64,000 nt of DNA from NCBI GenBank assembly GCA_037893225.1, contig JAZGUH010000123.1, forward strand, positions 124,001 through 188,000, given 5' to 3'. The translations under genes and the position numbers were made by a program. Below the pieces are notes generated by a model. The model saw only the letters and a list, made by a program, of their open reading frames with translations, was not told the origin of the DNA and did no database searches. The DNA is from Hippasteria phrygiana (Eukaryota; Echinodermata; Asteroidea; Valvatida; Goniasteridae). Shown here piece by piece: positions 10,045-19,000 of this stretch (the first letter of the stretch is position 1; every line of letters begins with the position of its first letter).

Positions 10045-13000
10045 GTATTCATGGAAGGGTCGGATATTCCCAGTTGAAATTCCCAGTTGAAACCTGTTTC
10101 TAACTGGTTTCAACTGGTCCCAACTGGTCCAGTTGAACTATGAATCGGTGACTGGTATGAACTGGTTTTCAACTGGTTTAACTGGTATGCTAAAATATAA
10201 TAAATTAGTCAACCTGAGAACTAAGTAGCTGTTGGTTGGCAAGAACACTCCTAGTTGGAAAGATTACTTTGTATGTAGTTGATAGCTGGTTTCTTCAACT
10301 GGTTTCAACTGGTCCCTGTTGAGAAGAATGACAAGTTAGTAACTGCTTCCTTCAACTGGTTTCAGCTGAATCCAGTTGAGCTACCAGTTGATACCAGTTG
10401 AATCCAACAGGTACCAGTTGGACACCAGTTAATTCGAGTTTAAAACACTTGAATCTAGTTGAAAGTTTAACTAGTTTCAACTGGAATTTTCACCTTGGAC
10501 ATGTGTTGGAGTCGTTTTCACCTGCCAGCAAAAATTCCACTTCACATTGATTATGCGGTACCCGCTGCTGCATTGGATTCGAATCGACCAGCCGACCCCG
10601 GCAAGCTTGGTGGTCGAGTGGTTAAGACGTCTGCACTAGTAAGCTGGAAGTCGCGGGTTCGAATCCCGCCCGAGTAAGCCTGTGAATTTGTTCACACAGG
10701 CTTTTGGAAAGCACCGAGTATACACAGTGCTTCATACATTACGTCGGGATAGGGCAAAAAAGAGAAAAATCTCTGTTCTAATTTACATCATCATCCCCGA
10801 AGCAAAAATTCCATCTTCACATTGAGGGGTAATAATAATTGTAAATGCTGTGATTTAGTTTAACTAAACAGAGAATTCTAAATGCTGGTTATATTATTAA
10901 AAGTTTGAGCTCTAGTCAGGAGAAAACAGTGAAAAGCCATGCTGTTTTAACAGTGAGAAATTGTGCATATTGATGGGCTTATTTCAATTGTTGAAATTCA
11001 GATACATTTTTCTCAAAGATGACAGCATTTCAGATGGAAATACTTCTCAGGAGGATTGGTACTGATACCATCTTTATAAACATTAAGCTTTCAGATTGAA
11101 ACTAATTGATTTGGTTTTTATCATTATACCAAATATTTTCATACCAGAGCATATAAGACATACATGCAACACTGGTCATTTTATTGCTTTTCAAAAGAAT
11201 ATGAGCCTTATTACGGAAAATAAACATTAACAATGGAAAGGGTGCATGGGGGAAATACATTTTTAACCAAAATCTAATTTTGAAAGTCTGTTTCAAAAAT
11301 GTGGTGTTTTGCACATAGATATCAAAGATGTCTGGGAATTCACTGGGGCAACTTGTAACACATTAGATAAATTCATGTATTCATAAATGTCATGAAGAGG
11401 GAAAAAACGACATCCATTCAGAATCTTGACTCCAGAGAGGATCAACTCTATCTTTGAAGTGGTTGATGAGATGCATTGCCACAGATTCTAGCTTGGCGCT
11501 CGGCCTATTATGGCCTTAAAGGAGATTTTTTTTTTAAGTTCTCAATGGACCTACGAAGAAATGACATCAAAAACAAAACTAAGATACTGCAAATGCAGAC
11601 AATAGCATGCATTGTCACAAATCACATCATCAGAGAGGATCAACTCTATCTTTGAAGTGGTTGATGAGATGCATTGCCACAGATTCTAGCTTGGTGCTCG
11701 GCCTATTATGGCCTTAAAGGAGATTTTTTGTTTAAGTTCTCAATGGACCTACGAAGAAATGACATCAAAAACAAAACTAAGATACTGCAGATGCAGACAA
11801 TAGCATGCATTGTCACAAATCACAAATTCAGCAGTCCAACCACTAGACCTTAAAAGTAGTGTACACCATTTGCTTTTGCTGTAATTTTCAGAAATAAATG
11901 GATTGGGGCTTAGTATTTTATAGTGTGCTAGCAAACACTATAACACTGACTTGTTTAAAGTTTTGTGTGCATAGATGCTGGGAAAACTGAGAGAACAAAA
12001 AAATGTCTAGGTAGTCTGGTTCCCTGACCATGCCTTAGACAAAACGGAGCAATTTATAGACATCAGGGAATTATCAGGTCGGGAAACTAGACTATTTCCA
12101 ACGATTGTCAGCCAACAAACGTTGGAAAAATGATATAAATTTCCACTTTTCTTGAAAACGACCAGGTGCCATGATTTCACAGGATGCTTGAGACTGCTAT
12201 ATTATTTCGTAATAATTCAGTAGTTTTGTTTTTTTATGTTTTTTAATATGATAAATTATGGTCTTAGAATTACACCTGGACTTGGAGTGTATGCTGGAAT
12301 CCATGGTTAAGTCTGGGCTGGAGCCAGGGCTCAAGTCAAGTCCAGTTGCTCCCAGGGGGAAGAGTGAGTTGGTCTCACCGAGAGTGGGAGTTACCCTGTC
12401 TGGGTCTGTAGGTCTGAAAATTGGGATAACTTCTCTGGGATCTGTTGTAGAATCATCCTCTATTTAGATCTAGGCCCAGGAAAACCGTAAGGGTGGTAGG
12501 GTTGGCAATTTGAAATGGTATCAATCCTACCACTTCTGATCGTAACCCTTTACCCAAATTGGCTATTAGCCTTTTATTGGGCGATTTCAATAAAATAAAA
12601 AAAATAAAAACTTATGCTAATTTTTCAGTTTTGGATTTAGGTGGACTGTACGTCTCCTTTTTTTGCCATTACTACCTCAGATTCAGAGCTGGACTCGACT
12701 ACACCAATGTAAATGTATTCAATACTTCAAGTATTAGCTAATTATAACTTCTAAACTCAGTGGTTCCTTTGTAGAAAATTGACAATGATCCAATATTATG
12801 TCTCATCAGGACGTGAAGCTGACGGCAACCAATGACGACCAGTACTTCGTCTTCGAGGACTTTCTGTATCAGGTCTTGCTAGTCTTCTCTAGAGACACCA
12901 AGGTCCTGAGTCACTTCTCAAATAGCCCGGCCACTCCAGCCAAGTCCTACATCAGAGGTACGTGTCTGGGTGCAAATCGGGCAGAGAGAGAGGGCGGGGC

Positions 13001-16000
13001 CAAAGAGTTGTAGGGATTATCAGGTTAAGGTGTCTCGTGATGGTAGGGGCGTGGTATCTGCAGGTCTTTAAAAAGTCTTAAATTGACTTTTCTAAAAAGC
13101 ATTAAAAGCATTAAATTGAGTTCTCCATGGTCTTTAAAAAATGGACATATTAAAGTAATCAGTTTTCTTATCAGCTCGCAAATAACGATCACATAGCGTG
13201 TACAAAATAAATCAGCAATTTTCCTGTAAAACTGACTGCACTTGGCAGTATATACCGAACGTTCTATCCCAGGATCCCAAATCCATCCCTACATCTAGCA
13301 TCAGTTATGAACAGTACACTACGATTGATAGTTCAGGAACTTCATCAGCTACATGTATAGCTGTTGTTCTTGTCGCATCAGAGTAGTAGTGGCTCTGGTT
13401 AGAACTCCGGCCCTCTTCCCTCCACTATCAGTTTTAGCGTTTTACCAATTATGCCAAGTTCCACCTGGTTCAGCAAGGTTCGATCTTTCCTTCACACTGC
13501 TATTCTGGCTCCATCACCTCAACTCCTCACCCTACATATTAATCTTTCAGTGGACCAGTCACCCATTCTGATGAGGACATCGTCTCGAGTCATTGTCAGC
13601 TCCACAAAAGCTATTGTCGGCTTATTTTTTGGTCTTAAATTTTGTTTAATAGGGTAGCATTAAAAAGGGTCTTAAAAAGTCTTATATTTGACTTTTTAAA
13701 ACGTGCAGATACCCTGTAGGATCGAGGCACATAAAGAGACACTATTAAAGCATTGCACTGCTTCATAGAACTTCATAGTCACTGTGTCCATGCTTCTGAG
13801 GTGTACGACTGGAAATTTATTTTCACATTGATTTGCTAATTTGTTAGCATTAGATACATTATAAATGAACTTTCCAATAATAGACATTGCACAAAAATCA
13901 ACCCACAATAAGAGATTTAATAATCAGAACGCTCCTAATTTATGCAGTATTATCGTATAGTATATTTAAGTCGTCCGAACCAGGCCAGAATCAAACCAAA
14001 CAAACAATAATCATTACCTTTTCTTGAAAAGAAAACCTCACAATCTATGGAATTACTCTCTCAACAACAACAAAAGCCGACAAGGACCAGATATCTCAGA
14101 AATGTGATGAAAAAAAAAAGATCACTCTAGAATCTGACTGGAAAGAAAAAGTGGCCGAATTTTAGGAAACAAGTTTTTTTAATAACGCCATCTAATGAGT
14201 CGCATTCCTCGAGGGAACAAAATAAAAAGAAGATGCTCCACAGAGAAACTGACTGTCCTTTCCTGTATCCCTTGGCAATTACACGTGAACTGTTGAAGGG
14301 TTGATACCTCTGAAAGGAGGAGGTCTCGTTCATTCATTGATTGCCGTCAGGGGAATTCCTGCTATCAGAAATAAATTTGACTGCTGTCCCCAGTTTTTCC
14401 TTAAGCCACATATTTTAGCTTCGACAGCTTAGGTTAATTTTCAGTTTTGCTCATGGATGGAATGCTTTATTCTTGAATGAGGTCTTGTCTTATGAAAGGA
14501 CCTACAAGGAAATAATGTCAGACCGTGTTTACTTCCATGTAGCCAAGTGGGAATGGACCAGTGTGCTGTGGTACATCACAGCATGCATTTCAGTACTAAT
14601 AATTACAAGTTGGAAGCATGTCAATTTTTGCCTGTTTCTTTGCGACAAACACCAAGACTACTTTTTCCAATTCATAAGGAAACAACAATGGTTTCCTTTA
14701 GTGCCCTCATATGAAGTAAAAATAATCCTGGCAAAATGAGCATCGATGTACAAAGTACAGTTCTTTGGAGAAACCATGTACAATGTGGTAATATTTCCGC
14801 GCATCCCCACTTGGTAAACACAGTGTGATGTCATATCTTCGTAGGTCCATTCAAGTTTATTTGTGTGTTCCTTTTTCCACTTGAAAGTGAGATTACATTA
14901 CTCCTGCAAATTAAACAAAAAAATTGAAACAAATTGTAGTCAAGGAACGTGGCATAACATAGTAAACGTATAAGGCCAATTCCCTTCATTTTATTGTGTT
15001 ACTTTTACGTTGATAAACTGATTTTAGGAATGCTTGGGATGGAGGAATATGCAGTGATATACCCACCGAATGGCATCATTCCTTTCCATGGATTCTCTAT
15101 GTATGGTAAGTCATTGACCGCCTCGTTGCATATAGGCTTGTTAAGTCAAGTTGAGAAGTCCACACTGTGCTTTTTTTTTCAGTCAAGCACATTCTAGAAC
15201 TGGCTAGCTTCGACATGCACTAGCTGAAAAATCAGAAAGTTACCAAATAATTCTGCAATTTGAAATTTGCTTATTTGCAAGACGGCGGCGTACTTTATAA
15301 AGATAACAGAAAAGTAATCAGTCCTTAATTTTATATTTATTGGAGTCATTTCCTTTTTGCAAGAGACTGCTCATCAGTTGTACGGTGATATAGCACTACC
15401 AGTGTCTTATGCTTTCCTGTCTGTAAACTTTATCCACAATCCTGATGCATAAAACCCATGAAATGTGCCGATAAGTCCAAGAAAATACCCCTGGATTTGC
15501 AGCCAGATGTAGCTGGCTCCGCTTACCACTGGATAGAACTCGTGCCCGGAGAAACGTTGACCTAACCAGTCGTAACGCTATATTGATATAAAGAAAAACC
15601 AGGGGAAAAAAGTGAACACCATAATTCCGGATGTACAGTCAATACTTTGCAGGATTCTGGTAGCCCTCGAGGGGTTGGTCCGGGACAGCTGGGCTGGCTG
15701 GCTATTAACCAGGTAAATCTTAGCCAGCTTGATAATAACCGGAGCGTCTTGTCCGGCCGTGCCTATTATGTTCACGTCAGCGATAGGCAGCTCGAAGGAT
15801 TTGGTAACAGCCATCTTGGCACCTGTTCCCCGCATTGATTTCCCTGTCCTCTCCAATGCTTGGGATACTTCCGTTCCGTTCCCCCCCCCCCCCCCCCCCC
15901 CCCCGAATTGCAGGGATATTTTTATTTGCAGTTTATTGCCAATTTGTCGTGCTCAAATTTATGGCCTTGAGGTTTTTTCGGTTCAGTTTGGGCACTCAGT

Positions 16001-19000
16001 CCCTGTGATGAACGTGCAGGCTCTCGGACTGTAACGTACTGGCTTTGTCCTGTACGGTATAAGCACTAGACATATCATGTTCATATGAAGAGATAGCATA
16101 CCAGCTTGATTGTACCTGGCTGTATCTGAACACTAGATGGAGCTATTTCTCAACTTCAACTCCAGTTCCAGGCATGGCTGTGTCTGTTGCTCATTAGCGC
16201 AAGCCTCAATGCAATATTTTTACACATGCATTGCACTTCATGCAGTGCATATTGATTTTTTAATCAAATGGGCCAGTTCATTTTCGATTGTGAACCCACA
16301 TCACATTTTGGACCATTTTGGACAATTTTGGACAATTTTTGGACCATTTTGTCATTTCATTATGAAGAATTATTAGAAGCGGTAACAGTTTGGCCCCACC
16401 CAAAATTGTGTTCTGGATCCGCCCTTGCTTAGATTAGACCCAGATTGACCCATGAAGCCTGCTACATCTGGAGATTATTAAATCAAGAAGCGAGGCTCGA
16501 AATCAAAGTTGAGAAATTGGCCTTTGATTCTGTAAAGTAAGGGTATCTACTGAACACAAGTGTTTTTGTCTACAGCCAGAAATATTCACAATTGCTTGCT
16601 AAAGATGCCCGATGCGGACACTTTTTCAAGGAAACACAAAAAGCTCAAAGATTACTGAAAAGATATGTGGCCAGCCCAAACTAAGTGTTTGTTGATATTT
16701 TTCCCAATTAAATAGCAAGAAAAAGTAGGGGAAGAAAAAGATATCACAACTGTTTCCCAAAATAATTTGAATTTTATGTCAAAAATTTTGTATTGGGGTT
16801 GAGGTTACAATTTGTTTGCCCTTCCTGTGTATTATATGATTTTCGCACTGTGTATCCAGTGCATTCTGTGAAACTGGGGGGTAAACTCAAGAACTTTTTC
16901 CTACAAAAAATGTTTCAACACCGTGCTAAACTGTAAAGCCCGGTTCATACTTCATGCGAATGAGAATGCGAAGCGAATTTATGACGTCAACGCCAAATAT
17001 TCGCACTGCGAATTCGCAAAAGTTGAACACATTTTAACTTGTGCGAATCTTCGCTGCGAATGTTTCATGACGTCAAATTCGCTTCGCATTCGCATAAAGT
17101 ATGAACCGGGCTTAATGGTCAGGATGGCTCATCAACACTTTGTAATGTTTTCATTTTTATTACATTTAAAAGCCATACTCTATTAATCTCAGTTTCCAAA
17201 CTTGATTAAATTGCAAGATTGCAATGATTATTGCAATTGCAATGAATATTTTATAGTGTGCACAGGTCAAAGACTTTAACCCTTTGAAGCCAGAAGACGG
17301 CTATAGTTGCAAACAAAATCAGTGCCACCAGGCCAGATGAAGTCTATACACGCCATTTTCTGCAGTTTCAATCCATTGTTGGATTATTGTGTATGTTACG
17401 CTTGGCTGCACAAGCCTCTTGTGTCTGTTTCGCTTGGCTGCACAGCAGTGTTGTAGTCAAGACCATCACAAGAGCACACAAGACCCTGCAAGACCAGCAC
17501 AAGACCATCACAAGACCAGCAGTCTTAATCCAAGTCTTAAGCTATTCAAATGAACGGTAACAAAAGCATTCCTTTGTCATGGTTTATGCCCGTTACTTGT
17601 GCCTGTTACAAGCTGGTCTTGTGCACGGTCTTGTGCACGGTCTTGTGCACGGTCTTGTGCACGGTCTTGTGCACGGTCTTGTGCACGGTCTTGTGCACGG
17701 TCTTGTGCACGGTCTTGTGCACGGTCTTGTGCACGGTCTTGTGCACGGTCTTGTGCACGGTCTTGTGCACGGTCTTGTGCACGGTCTTGTGCACGGTCTT
17801 GTGCACGGTCTTGTGCACGGTCTTGTGCACGGTCTTGTGCACGGTCTTGTGCACGGTCTTGTGCACGGTCTTGTGCACGGTCTTGTGCACGGTCTTGTGC
17901 ACGGTCTTGTGCACGGTCTTGTGCACGGTCTTGTGCACGGTCTTGTAGGGTATAACAAAATACATGTATAAGTGTTTAATTGGTCCTACAAAATGAGAGC
18001 AACTTATTTCTTTTGTCCTCCATTAGTTGCACCTCTGTGCTTCGTGTATAGTGATCCTTACAAGCTGTACTACATATTCCGTGAGATGTACATGCGTCAT
18101 CTGTTCAGACTACACACCATATCATCCCATCCACAGGTAAGAGTTTATCGATTTTACACTGTGAACCCACTGGATGTGATTTTTTTTGTTATTTATTTAT
18201 AATGGACAGGGAGATTAGGGTGATTTGATTTTGACAGTGGATGTCCCAAATCACATCCTACTCAGTGTTGGAATACTTGTACTCGTACTCGAGTAAAACT
18301 CGAGTACCACTTAGTACTCGGCCCAAACTCAATTTTCAGTACTTGAAAAAAATGGACTCGGCACATACTCGGCTTTTTGTACTCGGACTCATACCAGGAC
18401 TCGGCAGTTTTCAGTACTCGATACCCGTACTCAGGAGTACAATAGATTTCTTTTGATACTGCACATTCGGACTCAAAAGTACACATACATAAACAGTTCT
18501 TGGGCTGTTGGGTAAATTCCCTAAAGGAGAAATTTCTGATATACAACTTTTGAGTAGGTTCATCATGTTCTGTAAAAGCATGGAAATAACGTGAAATAGT
18601 CAGTCTCCTGAATTGTTGGTGTTTAGACTCTTGATGATAATGGACTATGTTCAGAACATAACTTGCCATTTTTGTTTCTGATGGTGTACTCGTACTCGAC
18701 TGTTTATGTACTCGTACTGGGCCCTTTCTCGGACCCTAAAAAACTCAAAGACTCAAATTTTTGGCCCAGGACTCGATCATCAATGACTCGGACTCGGCCC
18801 GTACTCTGCTCTAAATGTATTCGGAGAACTTAGCACTCGGATTGTAGGACTCAACTCCAACACTGATTCCTACTCTATTCAAAATTCCACTGTCTGAAGC
18901 CTGTAAACTATTGTCCCACTCTGACAAAGAGTACATTGTAACTTCTGGGTTTAATGACTTCTACTGCATTTAGATTCTTGGCTCTGGATTGTTAAAATCA

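Noticed and set aside
10607..10680. Functional tRNA gene
   Set aside because: A and B boxes are present but the acceptor strands do not pair and the sequence continues into a SINE body.
17550..17971. Long open frames in most reading frames on both strands
   Set aside because: They are produced by the stop-free 12-bp tandem array and carry only repeated tetrapeptides.
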